A stretch of 64,000 nt of DNA from Streptomyces tendae (GTDB lineage: Bacteria; Actinomycetota; Actinomycetes; Streptomycetales; Streptomycetaceae). The position numbers and the translations under genes were made by a program. Positions within the stretch are counted from its first letter, which is position 1, and every line of letters starts with the position of its first letter. Under the pieces are notes generated by a model. That model saw only the letters and a program-made list of their open reading frames with translations. It had not been told where the DNA came from and searched no databases. Location of the stretch: positions 682,001-746,000 of the forward strand of contig NZ_CP043959.1 in NCBI RefSeq assembly GCF_008632955.1, given 5' to 3'. This document shows positions 38,167 through 47,064 of the stretch, piece after piece.

Positions 38167-38319
38167 AGTCCATTGTTAACGGAGTTCGACCGCGGCGACA
38201 GGTGTGCTGTGTCACGCCGGGATTCCGTGGGGGGTCCGATGATCAACTGTGAGGCAGCTGTGTCCAGAGTGCGCGCACGTGCTGCGGAGTCCTCCGCACC
38301 TTCGAGAAAGAGTTCCTCC

Positions 38320-39108
38320 GTGAGAACCAGTTCCGTCCGTCGAACCGCGCTCGCCGCCTCCGCCGCCGCGCTGGCGGTGCTCGTCACCGCCTGCGGCGGT
38401 TCCGGCGACGACCAGGACAAGGCCGACGAGGGCAAGGGCAAGGCGGCGCCCACCGCCTCCTCCGCCGCCCCGGCCAAGGCGCTCACCGCCGCCGAGCTGG
38501 AGAAGGCCGCCCTCGCGCAGGCGGACGTCAAGAGCGGCAAGGTCGCCACCCAGCTTCCCCCGACGGACGACATCGCCGTCGAGAAGGTGGAGACGAAGGA
38601 CGCCGCCTGTCTGCCGCTCGCGCACGCCCAGGCCGGCGTGGCCCAGGGTGAGCCGGCCGCGTCCGTGAAGCGGTCCTGGACCGGTGACCCGGTGAAGCCG
38701 TCGGCGGACGCCAAGCCCGAGGACGCGCTGCTGGCCGCGCTGGACACCGAGAAGATGCTGATCAACCTCGCCTCCTACGACGGCGACGGCGCCGAGCGGG
38801 CCGTGAAGGGCCTCGTCACGGCGGCCGAGAAGTGCGCGGGCGGGTTCAAGGCCACCGTCGTCGGCGAGCCGCTGGAGGTCGCGAAGGTCGCCACCGGCGA
38901 CGCGCCCGACGGCGGCGACGAGGGTGCCGCCGTCACGCTGACGGTCGCCGCCGACGAGGGGGTCAAGGCGCCCGCCAAGATCGTCGTCGTGCGCAAGGGC
39001 TCGACCGTGGCCACCTTCAGCGCCGTGAACCTCGCGTCCATGGCCACCGGCAAGGACTTCGAGGTCCCGGCCGACGTCGTCGCCGCCCAGGCCGGCAAGC
39101 TCGGCTGA
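38320..39108 (+). CDS. Secreted lipoprotein of unknown function
   Basis: A 262-residue lipoprotein. GTG at 38320 gives a basic n-region (RTSSVRRTA), a hydrophobic stretch (LAASAAALAVLVTAC) and the lipobox VTAC with Cys at about 27. A Lys/Asp/Ala-rich linker follows, then a domain with paired Cys (DAACLPLAHA, EKCAGGFKA). I do not recognise it; similar proteins are common in Streptomyces. Divergent from coaA and followed by a clear hairpin. Confidence 0.8.
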   Translation: MRTSSVRRTALAASAAALAVLVTACGGSGDDQDKADEGKGKAAPTASSAAPAKALTAAELEKAALAQADVKSGKVATQLPPTDDIAVEKVETKDAACLPLAHAQAGVAQGEPAASVKRSWTGDPVKPSADAKPEDALLAALDTEKMLINLASYDGDGAERAVKGLVTAAEKCAGGFKATVVGEPLEVAKVATGDAPDGGDEGAAVTLTVAADEGVKAPAKIVVVRKGSTVATFSAVNLASMATGKDFEVPADVVAAQAGKLG

Positions 39109-39118
39109 CGCGGAACCC

Positions 39119-39147
39119 TCCCACCGGTGTCTCGTGCACCGGTGGGA
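39119..39147 (+). terminator. Hairpin after the lipoprotein gene
   Basis: TCCCACCGGTG (39119-39129) pairs perfectly with CACCGGTGGGA (39137-39147); loop TCTCGTG; the downstream bases ATTTCC are slightly T-rich. Confidence 0.75.
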
Positions 39148-39209
39148 ATTTCCGATTTCGGGCACGCGGAGGCCGTTTCAGGCGACTGACGGACCGTAGG
39201 CTGCCGCTC

Positions 39210-41057
39210 ATGTGCGGAATCGTGGGTTATGTGGGGCCGCAGTCGGCGCTCGACGTCGTGACGGCCGGACTGAAGCGACTGGAGTACCGGGGCTACGACT
39301 CGGCGGGCGTCGCCGTGCAGGCCGACGGCGGACTGGCCACGGCGAAGCGGGCCGGGAAGCTGGTCAACCTGGAGAAGGAGCTGAGTGAGCGGCCCCTGCC
39401 GGCCGGGACGACCGGGATCGGGCACACCCGGTGGGCCACCCACGGCGGGCCGACGGATGCAAACGCCCACCCGCACCTGGACAACGCGGGCCGGGTCGCC
39501 GTCGTCCACAACGGCATCATCGAGAACTTCGCCGCCCTGCGCGAGGAGTTGACCGAACGCGGGCACGAACTGAGCTCGGAGACCGACACCGAGGTCGTCG
39601 CGCATCTGCTCGCCGAGGAGTACTCCGCCTGCGCCGACCTCGCGGAGGCCATGCGGCTGGTGTGCCGGCGGCTGGAGGGCGCGTTCACCCTCGTCGCCGT
39701 GCACGCCGACGAGCCCGACGTGGTCGTCGGCGCGCGCCGCAACTCGCCGCTGGTGGTGGGGGTCGGAGAAGGGGAGACGTTCCTCGCCTCCGACGTCGCC
39801 GCGTTCATCGCGCACACCCGCGAGGCGATCGAGCTGGGGCAGGACCAGGTCGTCGAACTGCGCCGGGACGCGGTGACGGTGACGGACTTCGCCGGGGCCC
39901 CGGCCGACGTCCGTGAGTACCACGTCGACTGGGACGCCTCCGCCGCCGAGAAGGGCGGCTACGACTACTTCATGCTCAAGGAGATCGCCGAGCAGCCGAA
40001 GGCGGTCGCCGACACCCTGCTCGGCCGCATCGACGGGTCCGGTTCGCTGACCCTGGACGAGGTCCGCATCCCGGCGAACGTGCTGCGCGAGGTCGACAAG
40101 GTCGTCATCGTCGCCTGCGGCACCGCCTTCCACGCGGGGCTCATCGCCAAGTACGCCATCGAGCACTGGACGCGGGTGCCGTGTGAGGTGGAGCTGGCGA
40201 GCGAGTTCCGCTACCGCGACCCGATCATGGACCAGCAGACCCTGGTCGTCGCCATCTCCCAGTCCGGCGAGACGATGGACACGCTGATGGCGCTGCGGCA
40301 CGCCCGGGAGCAGGGCGCCAAGGTGCTGGCGATCTGCAACACGAACGGCTCGACGATCCCCCGGGAGTCGGACGCCGTCCTCTACACGCATGCCGGCCCC
40401 GAGGTCGCCGTCGCGTCGACCAAGGCCTTTCTGACGCAGTTGGTCGCCTGCTATCTGGTCGCCCTGTACCTCGGGCAGGTGCGCGGGACCAAGTACGCCG
40501 ACGAGATCCGCGCGGTGGTGCGGGACCTCGCCTCGATCTCCGACGCCGTCGACCAGGTCCTGGAGACCATGGAGCCGGTGCGCCGGCTCGCCCGTTCCCT
40601 GGCGGAGAAGAACACGGTGCTGTTCCTGGGCCGGCACGTCGGCTACCCGGTGGCGCTGGAAGGCGCGCTGAAGCTCAAGGAACTCGCCTACATGCACGCC
40701 GAGGGCTTCGCGGCGGGTGAGCTGAAGCACGGGCCGATCGCTCTGATCGAGGACGACCTGCCGGTGGTGGTCGTGGTGCCCTCGCCGCGTGGGCGGTCCG
40801 TGCTGCACGACAAGATCGTCTCCAACATCCAGGAGATCCGCGCCCGTGGCGCCCGCACCATCGTGGTCGCGGAGGAGGGCGACGAGGCGGTCGTCCCGTA
40901 CGCCGACCATCTGATCCGCATCCCCGTCACGCCGACGCTGCTGCAGCCGCTGGTGGCGACGGTGCCGTTGCAGGTGTTCGCCTGCGAGCTGGCGACCGCC
41001 CGCGGCAACGAGGTCGACCAGCCGCGGAACCTCGCCAAGTCCGTGACCGTCGAGTAG
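39210..41057 (+). CDS. glmS: Glutamine-fructose-6-phosphate aminotransferase (isomerising)
   Basis: A 615-residue enzyme making glucosamine-6-P from fructose-6-P and glutamine, the first step to UDP-GlcNAc. The N-terminal glutaminase begins MCGIVGYVGPQSALDVV with the nucleophile Cys2, then RLEYRGYDSAGVAV and GHTRWATHGGPTDANAHPHL. Two SIS isomerase domains follow (ACGTAFHAGLIAKYAIE, AISQSGETMDTLMALR). It ends DQPRNLAKSVTVE. No glmS ribozyme-like sequence was noticed upstream. Confidence 0.97.
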   Translation: MCGIVGYVGPQSALDVVTAGLKRLEYRGYDSAGVAVQADGGLATAKRAGKLVNLEKELSERPLPAGTTGIGHTRWATHGGPTDANAHPHLDNAGRVAVVHNGIIENFAALREELTERGHELSSETDTEVVAHLLAEEYSACADLAEAMRLVCRRLEGAFTLVAVHADEPDVVVGARRNSPLVVGVGEGETFLASDVAAFIAHTREAIELGQDQVVELRRDAVTVTDFAGAPADVREYHVDWDASAAEKGGYDYFMLKEIAEQPKAVADTLLGRIDGSGSLTLDEVRIPANVLREVDKVVIVACGTAFHAGLIAKYAIEHWTRVPCEVELASEFRYRDPIMDQQTLVVAISQSGETMDTLMALRHAREQGAKVLAICNTNGSTIPRESDAVLYTHAGPEVAVASTKAFLTQLVACYLVALYLGQVRGTKYADEIRAVVRDLASISDAVDQVLETMEPVRRLARSLAEKNTVLFLGRHVGYPVALEGALKLKELAYMHAEGFAAGELKHGPIALIEDDLPVVVVVPSPRGRSVLHDKIVSNIQEIRARGARTIVVAEEGDEAVVPYADHLIRIPVTPTLLQPLVATVPLQVFACELATARGNEVDQPRNLAKSVTVE

Positions 41058-41104
41058 CGGATGGGGGCGGGAGGCCGCGGGGCCCGCGCAACTAGGGTGC
41101 CCGC

Positions 41105-41476
41105 ATGAGCATCATCGGAGTCGGGATCGACGTCGCCGAGATCGAGCGGTTCGCCGCGTCGCTGGAACGCACGCCCGGGCTGGCCAGGCGGCTCTTCGTG
41201 GAGAGCGAGCTGCTGCTGCCCGGCGGGGAGCGGCGCGGCGTCGCCTCCCTGGCGGCCCGGTTCGCGGCCAAGGAGGCGCTGGCCAAGGCGCTCGGCGCGC
41301 CCGCCGGGCTGTACTGGACCGACGCCGAGGTGTGGTGCGAGGACAGCGGACAGCCCCGGCTGAAGGTCAGGGGAACCGTCGCCGCCCGGGCGGAACAGCT
41401 CGGTGTGCGCTCCTGGCACGTGTCGCTGAGCCACGACGCCGGGGTGGCCTCCGCGGTCGTGATCGCGGAAGGCTGA
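41105..41476 (+). CDS. acpS: Holo-[acyl-carrier-protein] synthase
   Basis: A 123-residue phosphopantetheinyl transferase that activates fatty-acid (and often type II polyketide) ACPs. The Mg/CoA sites are [12 protein letters not shown] and [14 protein letters not shown], and [20 protein letters not shown] closes the fold. Starts 47 bases after glmS. Confidence 0.96.
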   Translation: MSIIGVGIDVAEIERFAASLERTPGLARRLFVESELLLPGGERRGVASLAARFAAKEALAKALGAPAGLYWTDAEVWCEDSGQPRLKVRGTVAARAEQLGVRSWHVSLSHDAGVASAVVIAEG

Positions 41477-41570
41477 GAGATTTTCTGAGAATGAGGTGCG
41501 TGCTTCGCCAGGACGGGGGTACAAGCGGGGAGCCGGATGGAGCGGGGGCACACATAGGGAGGGTTTCACT

Positions 41571-42419
41571 GTGACGTCGACAATGGCGCGGACGGACCAG
41601 GCGCAGAGCGTGACCGAGCTGCCGGAGGTTACGGATCCCGGCCAGGTGGCGCCGCAGGACGCGCGTGAACTGTCCCGGCAGTTCTTCCGGCGGCTCACGG
41701 AGCTGGAAGAGGGTACGCACGAGTACCAGTACGCGCGTAACACGCTGATCGAGATGAACATGTCCCTGGTCCGCTACGCGGCCGGCCGGTTCCGCAGCCG
41801 CGGTCCGGAGGAGATGGAGGACATCGTCCAGGTCGGCATGATCGGACTGATCAAGGCCATCGACCGGTTCGAGCTGTCCCGTGAGGTTGAGTTCACCTCC
41901 TTCGCGATCCCCTACATCGTCGGCGAGATCAAGCGCTTCTTCCGCGACACGTCGTGGTCCGTGCACGTCCCGCGCCGGCTCCAGGAGGCCCGGGTGCAGC
42001 TCGCCCGCGCCACCGAGGAACTGCGCAGCCGCCTGGGCCGTACGCCCACCACCGCCGAGCTGGCGCAGCTGATGAGCCTGACCGAGGCCGAGGTCAACGA
42101 GGCCCGGCTGGCCGCCAACGGCTACAACTCGGCGTCGCTGGACGCCGCCATCGGCAGCGAGCCGGACGGCGAGAGCGTCCTCGCGGACTTCATCGGCGCC
42201 GAGGACGCGGCGCTGGGGCTGGTCGAGGACTTCCACGCCCTCGCCCCGATGATCGCCGAGCTGGACGAGCGCGAGCGGAAGATCGTCCACTGGCGGTTCG
42301 TGGAGGAGCTGACGCAGGCGGAGATCGGTGAGCGGCTGGGCTGCTCGCAGATGCACGTGTCGCGGCTGCTGTCGCGGACGCTGAAGCGGCTGCGGGCGGG
42401 GATGCTCGCGACCAACTGA
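41571..42419 (+). CDS. SigB/SigF-family RNA polymerase sigma factor
   Basis: A 282-residue group 3 sigma factor. Region 2 contains MSLVRYAAGRFRSRGPEEME, DIVQVGMIGLIKAIDRFELS and FTSFAIPYIVGEIKRFFRDT. Region 3 has VPRRLQEARVQLARATEELR. Region 4 ends ELTQAEIGERLGCSQMHVSR as the HTH. GTG at 41571 has AGGGAGGG upstream. Such factors control stress or development and are usually held by anti-sigma kinases, but no anti-sigma or anti-anti-sigma gene is adjacent. I do not give a letter name, because the Streptomyces paralogs are hard to tell apart by eye. Confidence 0.9.
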   Translation: MTSTMARTDQAQSVTELPEVTDPGQVAPQDARELSRQFFRRLTELEEGTHEYQYARNTLIEMNMSLVRYAAGRFRSRGPEEMEDIVQVGMIGLIKAIDRFELSREVEFTSFAIPYIVGEIKRFFRDTSWSVHVPRRLQEARVQLARATEELRSRLGRTPTTAELAQLMSLTEAEVNEARLAANGYNSASLDAAIGSEPDGESVLADFIGAEDAALGLVEDFHALAPMIAELDERERKIVHWRFVEELTQAEIGERLGCSQMHVSRLLSRTLKRLRAGMLATN

Positions 42420-42483
42420 GGTGCGGTGCGGGTCGGCTTTTCGCCGCGGGGTCTCGTAGCGGGTTCTCGCCGCAGGTTTTCGT

Positions 42484-42519
42484 AGCGGGGTGTGGTGCCT
42501 TCGGGTGCCGCACCCCGCT
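42484..42519 (+). terminator. Terminator after the sigma factor gene
   Basis: A 16-bp stem (42484-42499 with 42504-42519, two G-U pairs in RNA) closed by a TTCG tetraloop. It is followed by the tandem repeat. Confidence 0.8.
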
Positions 42520-42520
42520 T

Positions 42521-42600
42521 CGTGCTGAGCGCCGGTCGTGCTGAGTGTCGGTCGTGCTGAGTGTCGGTCGTGTCGAGCGTCGGTCGTGCCGAGTGTCGGT
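42521..42600 (+). repeat. Five tandem copies of a 16-bp unit
   Basis: The unit CGTGCTGAGTGTCGGT is repeated five times head to tail from 42521 to 42600, two copies being identical and the others differing at one to three places. It lies between the sigma-factor terminator and nnrD and looks like a variable-number tandem repeat. Confidence 0.85.
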
Positions 42601-42672
42601 CGTGGTGGTCAGCGGGTCGACCGGTGCAGGAGGTTCCGTGACGGGAGGGGATCCGGGGGGAAACTCGGTTGT

Positions 42673-44132
42673 ATGCGGACTGCTTACGGTGTGGAGACGG
42701 TCAGGGCGGCGGAGCGGGAACTGATGGCGCGGCTGCCGGAGGGGGCGCTGATGCAGCGCGCCGCGGCGGGGCTCGCCGTGGTGTGTGCGGACGTGCTGGG
42801 GCGGGTGTCCGGTCGGGTCTACGGCAGCCGGGTGGTGCTGCTGGTGGGGAGCGGGGACAACGGGGGTGACGCCCTGTACGCAGGGGCGCGGCTCGCCCGG
42901 CGGGGGGCCGGGTGCGGCGGTGCTGCTGGCGCCGGGGCGGCTCACCCGGGTGGGCTCGCGGCTCTGCTGCGGGCGGGCGGTCGTGTGGCGGACGCCGGGG
43001 CGGGGCCGACGCCGTTGAGCGGGCCGACCTTGTCGTCGACGGGATCGTCGGGATCGGGGGGAAGGGCGGGCTGCGGCCGGACGCGGTGCCGCTCGCGGAG
43101 GCCGCCGAGCGGGGGCGGGGGTCGTCGTCGCCGTCGATCTGCCGAGCGGGGTCGACGCGGACACCGGAGAGGTGCGGGGAGGGCGCTGCGGGCGGATCTG
43201 ACGGTGACCTTCGGTGCGTACAAGCCGGGGCTGCTGATCGATCCGGCCCGGGAGTACGCGGGGGCGGTGCGGCTCGTCGACATCGGGCTGGAGGTGGGTG
43301 AGGGGGTCCGGCAAGAGGCGCGGGTCGAGGCGTTGCAGCATGCGGACGTGGCGCGGTTGCTGCCGGTGCCGGCGGCCGAGAGCGACAAGTACCGGCGGGG
43401 GGTCGTGGGGTCGCGGCGGGGTCCGCGCGGTACCGGGGCCGCCGTGCTGGCGGTGGCGGGGGCGTTGCGGGGCGGGGCCGGGGGTGCGGTACGTCGGGCC
43501 GGCGGGGGAGGCCGTGATCGCCCGTCATCCGGAGACGCTGGTGTCGGACCGGGGCCGAAGCACGCGGGGCGGGTGCAGGCGTGGGTGGTCGGACCGGGTG
43601 CCGGTGACGACGCGGCGACGGTGGGGGAGGTGCTGGCGGCGGACGTGCCGGTGCTGATCGACGCGGACGGGTTGCGGCTGGCGGAGGTGGGGGTGGTGCG
43701 GGGGCGCCGGGCGCCGACCCTGATGACGCCGCACGCGGGGGAGCGGCGGCGCTGCTTGGTGTCGAGCGGGAGGAGGTGGAGGCGGGGAGGCTGGCCGCGG
43801 TGCGGAGTTGGCGGGCGGTACGGGGCGACGGTGCTGTTGAAGGGGTCGACGACGTTGGTCGCGTCGGCGGGGCGTGGGGGTGCTGGTGAGGGCGCCGGTG
43901 TGGTGCGGGTGAATCCGACGGGGACGCCGTGGCTGGCCACGGCGGGGAGCGGGGACGTGCTGTCGGGCTCGGGGGTCGTTGCTGGCGGCGGGGTTGCCGG
44001 CGATGGACGCGGGAGTGTGGCGGCGTATCTGCACGGGTTGGCGGGGCGGTTCGCGGCGGAGGGGCGCCGGTGACCGCGGAGGATGTGGCGGGGCGGATCG
44101 CGCAGGCCTGGCGGAGTGTGGTGCGGGGGTAG
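42673..44132 (+). pseudogene. nnrD: NAD(P)H-hydrate epimerase/dehydratase, broken by many frame changes
   Basis: The gene would encode the bifunctional repair enzyme for hydrated NAD(P)H. The N-terminal epimerase begins MRTAYGVETVRAAERELMAR with VVLLVGSGDNGGDALYAGAR. The dehydratase part has VLIDADGLRLAEVG, GATVLLKGSTTLVASAG and NPTGTPWLATAGSGDVLSG. These pieces lie in all three frames. I count more than ten frame changes, for example near 42905, 43015, 43115, 43185, 43400, 43480, 43555, 43755, 43970 and 44070, nearly all in G runs. The final piece VTAEDVAGRIAQAWRSVVRG ends at 44132. Decay is one reading. A locally bad consensus in extremely GC-rich sequence is as likely, because the reading can be restored by single-base additions. 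Confidence 0.75.
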
Positions 44133-44634
44133 GGCGCGACGCCTGCGGCGCAGGGTTCTGTCCGGTGGGGGGGGGGTGGCGCCCAGGGTTGGGGTGGTGC
44201 GGGGCGGGGTGGGGGCGGTCGTCCTCGGTCTGGCGCGAGAGCGCCAGATGCGAAGTACAGGGTGCGGACGCGCCAGCCGCTGCGGGCGACCGCCCCCACC
44301 CACCACATCCCCGCCGTACGCGACCACACCAACACCGTGGCGCGCCATCGTCCTTCGTGCCCCGCCAACCGCGGGCAGTCGTGCCGCTGGGGCGGCACGG
44401 GTGGGCGCGGCGGTGCCCCGTGAGCGCCGGGGTGCGCGGGCTCCCCCCCGGCCCGCGCCCGCGCCGGGTGGTTGTGTGGGCTGCGGTCAGGTGACCGCCC
44501 GCGGCCGTGCCGGGTGAGATGTGCGAACGTCCGCTGGAGAGGGCTTGGGGGCGCCCGTGCGGGCGGCGCGTGAGGACAGGTGCCGTACCCCCGCTGCAAG
44601 GGGGGAGCGCGGGCGCTCTGAGACACTGTGCGGG
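44133..44634. other. nnrD-alr intergenic region
   Basis: A 502-base stretch without a supported gene. It begins with a G-rich run and the structured repeat at 44207-44301, then C-rich sequence of low complexity. Long minus-strand open frames here are Pro/Arg-rich artefacts. The alr promoter should lie in the last 100-150 bases, but no clear hexamers stand out. Confidence 0.5.
44207..44301 (+). repeat. Structured intergenic repeat, copy B
   Basis: GGGTGGGGGCGGTCG (44207-44221) pairs perfectly with CGACCGCCCCCACCC (44287-44301). Inside is a 7-bp hairpin CTGGCGC-GAGA-GCGCCAG (44230-44247) with a GNRA-type loop. A related element of nearly the same span is at 36035-36129. It could be a small structured RNA, a long terminator or a mobile repeat. 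Confidence 0.65.
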
Positions 44635-45813
44635 ATGAAAGAGACAGTTGCCCCGCCCGGCGCGGAACTGCGGGCCCGTGCCGTGATCGACCTGGCCGCC
44701 GTACGGGCCAACGTCCGCACCCTGCGCGACCGCGCCCCCCACGCCGCCCTGATGGCCGTCGTCAAGGCCGACGGGTACGGGCACGGCGCCGCCCCCTGCG
44801 CCCGCGCGGCCGTCGCCGCCGGGGCGACCTGGCTGGGCACCGCCACGCCGCAGGAGGCGCTCGCGCTGCGCGCGCCCGGCGCCGGTGTGCCGGCGGACGT
44901 CCGGATCATGTGCTGGCTGTGGACGCCCGGCGGGCCCTGGCGTGAGGCGATCGAGGCGGACGTCGACGTCTCGGTGAGCGGGATGTGGGCGCTGGAGGAG
45001 GTCACCCGGGCCGCCCGTCTCGCCGGACGGCCCGCACGGGTGCAGCTCAAGGCGGACACCGGGCTCGGGCGGGCCGGCTGCCAGCCCCGCGACTGGCCCG
45101 AGCTGGTCACGGCCGCGGTGCGTGCCCAGGCCGAGGGGCTGCTGCGGGTCACCGGACTCTGGTCGCACTTCGCCTGTGCCGACGAGCCGGGGCATCCGTC
45201 CATCGACGCCCAGCTGTCGCAGTTCCGCGAGATGGTGGCGTACGCCGAGGCGCGGGGTGTCGAACCCGAGGTGCGGCACATCGCGAATTCCCCCGCGACC
45301 TTGACGTTGCCCGAGAGCCACTTCGATCTGGTGCGGCCCGGCATCGCGCTGTACGGCGTCTCGCCGAGCCCCGCGATCGGCACGCCGCAGGAGCTGGGGC
45401 TGCGGCCGGCGATGACCCTGTCGGCGTCGTTGTCGCTGGTGAAGCACGTGCCGGGCGGCCACGGGGTCAGTTACGGGCACCACTACGTGACCCCGGGGGA
45501 GACCACGTTGGGCCTGGTGCCGCTCGGGTACGCGGACGGCATTCCGCGGCACGCCTCGTCCGCCGGGCCCGTGCTGGTCGAGGGCAAGTGGCGGACCGTC
45601 GCCGGGCGGGTCGCGATGGACCAGTTCGTCGTGGATCTGGGCGGGGACGAGCCCGGGCCGGGTGCCGAGGCGATCCTGTTCGGTCCCGGTGACCGGGGTG
45701 AGCCCACCGCGGAGGACTGGGCGCAGGCGTCCGGGACCATCGCGTACGAGATCGTCACCCGGATCGGGACCCGCGTCCCGCGCGTTCATGTGAACGGCGA
45801 ACAGAGCGGGTAA
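44635..45813 (+). CDS. alr: Alanine racemase
   Basis: A 392-residue PLP enzyme interconverting L- and D-alanine for peptidoglycan. The PLP lysine is Lys44 in MAVVKADGYGHGAAPCARAA. QLKADTGLGRAGC, HIANSPATL, FDLVRPGIALYGVSP and GRVAMDQFVVDLG, with the second catalytic Tyr in VSYGHHYVT-type sequence, fit the family. ATG at 44635. Confidence 0.96.
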   Translation: MKETVAPPGAELRARAVIDLAAVRANVRTLRDRAPHAALMAVVKADGYGHGAAPCARAAVAAGATWLGTATPQEALALRAPGAGVPADVRIMCWLWTPGGPWREAIEADVDVSVSGMWALEEVTRAARLAGRPARVQLKADTGLGRAGCQPRDWPELVTAAVRAQAEGLLRVTGLWSHFACADEPGHPSIDAQLSQFREMVAYAEARGVEPEVRHIANSPATLTLPESHFDLVRPGIALYGVSPSPAIGTPQELGLRPAMTLSASLSLVKHVPGGHGVSYGHHYVTPGETTLGLVPLGYADGIPRHASSAGPVLVEGKWRTVAGRVAMDQFVVDLGGDEPGPGAEAILFGPGDRGEPTAEDWAQASGTIAYEIVTRIGTRVPRVHVNGEQSG

Positions 45814-45849
45814 GCGCCCTGCGTGGGTTCAGGGGAAGAGGAGCGGTAC

Positions 45850-47064
45850 GTGAGCGAGAGCAGTACGCAGGCCGTTACGGCCGCGTCCGCCGGGGGGTGG
45901 CGCCGGGCCACCGGTGTCGCGGGCCTCGCGATAGGCGTGCTGGCCACCGGTGCCGCCGCCGGTGTCGCCATAGAACGGATGACGGTCGGCCGGGGCATGC
46001 GCCGCAAGGCCCGGCTGGTCCTGGACTCGGCGGGTCCCTACGGCTCCCTGCGCGGCACGCCCGGCAAGGCGTACGCCGACGACGGCACCGAGCTGTACTA
46101 CGAGGTCGACGACGTCGAGCCCGACGGGCAGGACGAGCGGCGGCGGCGGTTGTTCGGGCGGCGCCCGCCCGCTCCGGTGACGGTGGTGTTCAGCCACGGG
46201 TACTGCCTCAATCAGGATTCGTGGCACTTCCAGCGGGCCGCGCTGCGGGGTGTGGTGCGGACCGTGCACTGGGACCAGCGCAGCCACGGCCGTTCGGCGC
46301 GTGGCGCGGCGCAGGTGGAGCGGGGCGAGCCCGTCAGCATCGAGCAGCTCGGGCGTGATCTGAAGGCCGTCATCGACGCCGCCGCTCCCGAGGGGCCGCT
46401 GGTGCTCGTCGGCCACTCCATGGGCGGGATGACGGTGATGGCGCTCGCCGACCAGTTCCCCGAGCTGATCCGGGAGCGGTGCGCGGGGGTCGCCCTGGTC
46501 GGCACGTCGTCGGGGCGGCTGGGGGAGGTTAACTTCGGGCTGCCGGTGGCGGGGGTCAACGCGGTGCGCCGGGTGCTGCCCGGGGTGCTGAAGGCGCTGG
46601 GCCAGCGGGCCGAACTGGTGGAGAAGGGGCGTCGGGCGACGGCCGACCTGTTCGCCGGGGTCGTCAAGCGGTATTCGTTCGCCTCGCGGGACGTCGATCC
46701 GGCGGTCGCGCGGTTCGCCGAGCGGATGATCGAGTCGACGCCGATCGACGTGGTGGCCGAGTACTACCCGGCGTTCGACGGTCACGACAAGGCGGAGGCC
46801 CTGGCTCACTTCGTCGGGCTGCCGGTGCTGGTGCTCGCCGGGGTGGGGGATCTTGTCACCCCCAGTGAGCACAGCGAGTCCATCGCCGGCCTGCTCCCGG
46901 ACGCGGAGCTGGTGATGGTGCCCGACGCCGGGCACCTGGTGATGCTGGAGCATCCGGAGCAGGTGACCGACCGCCTCGCCGACCTGCTCGTGCGCGTGGG
47001 CGCGGTGCCCTCAGGGGCTACCGTGGGTGGCTATGGAAGCAGCAGTACCGCAGACCCCGGCTGA
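45850..47064 (+). CDS. Alpha/beta hydrolase with N-terminal membrane segment
   Basis: A 404-residue hydrolase. The N-terminus has one hydrophobic segment (ATGVAGLAIGVLATGAAAGV). Then come FSHGYCLNQDSWHFQRAALR (oxyanion region), the nucleophile elbow VLVGHSMGGMTVMALADQFP, a charge-relay Asp near LVLAGVGDLVTPSEHSES and the His in PDAGHLVMLEHPEQV. The GTG at 45850 follows AAGAGGAG. It overlaps tsaE by about 30 bases, an arrangement conserved in actinobacteria. Substrate unknown. Confidence 0.88.
   Translation: MSESSTQAVTAASAGGWRRATGVAGLAIGVLATGAAAGVAIERMTVGRGMRRKARLVLDSAGPYGSLRGTPGKAYADDGTELYYEVDDVEPDGQDERRRRLFGRRPPAPVTVVFSHGYCLNQDSWHFQRAALRGVVRTVHWDQRSHGRSARGAAQVERGEPVSIEQLGRDLKAVIDAAAPEGPLVLVGHSMGGMTVMALADQFPELIRERCAGVALVGTSSGRLGEVNFGLPVAGVNAVRRVLPGVLKALGQRAELVEKGRRATADLFAGVVKRYSFASRDVDPAVARFAERMIESTPIDVVAEYYPAFDGHDKAEALAHFVGLPVLVLAGVGDLVTPSEHSESIAGLLPDAELVMVPDAGHLVMLEHPEQVTDRLADLLVRVGAVPSGATVGGYGSSSTADPG

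Noticed and set aside
39109..39209. glmS ribozyme or GlcN6P riboswitch upstream of glmS
   Set aside because: The spacer is only about 100 bases and is filled mainly by a terminator hairpin; no ribozyme core is seen.
38775..40910. 711-residue minus-strand open frame opposite glmS
   Set aside because: glmS is unmistakable on the plus strand, and the antisense has no recognised domain.
42521..42600. Possible CRISPR array
   Set aside because: The units are directly abutting 16-mers without spacers, so this is a simple tandem repeat.
42701..45789. Very long minus-strand open frames opposite nnrD and alr
   Set aside because: Pro/Arg/Ala-rich composition, overlap with recognised plus-strand sequence, no domains. 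They only reflect the lack of AT-rich stop codons.
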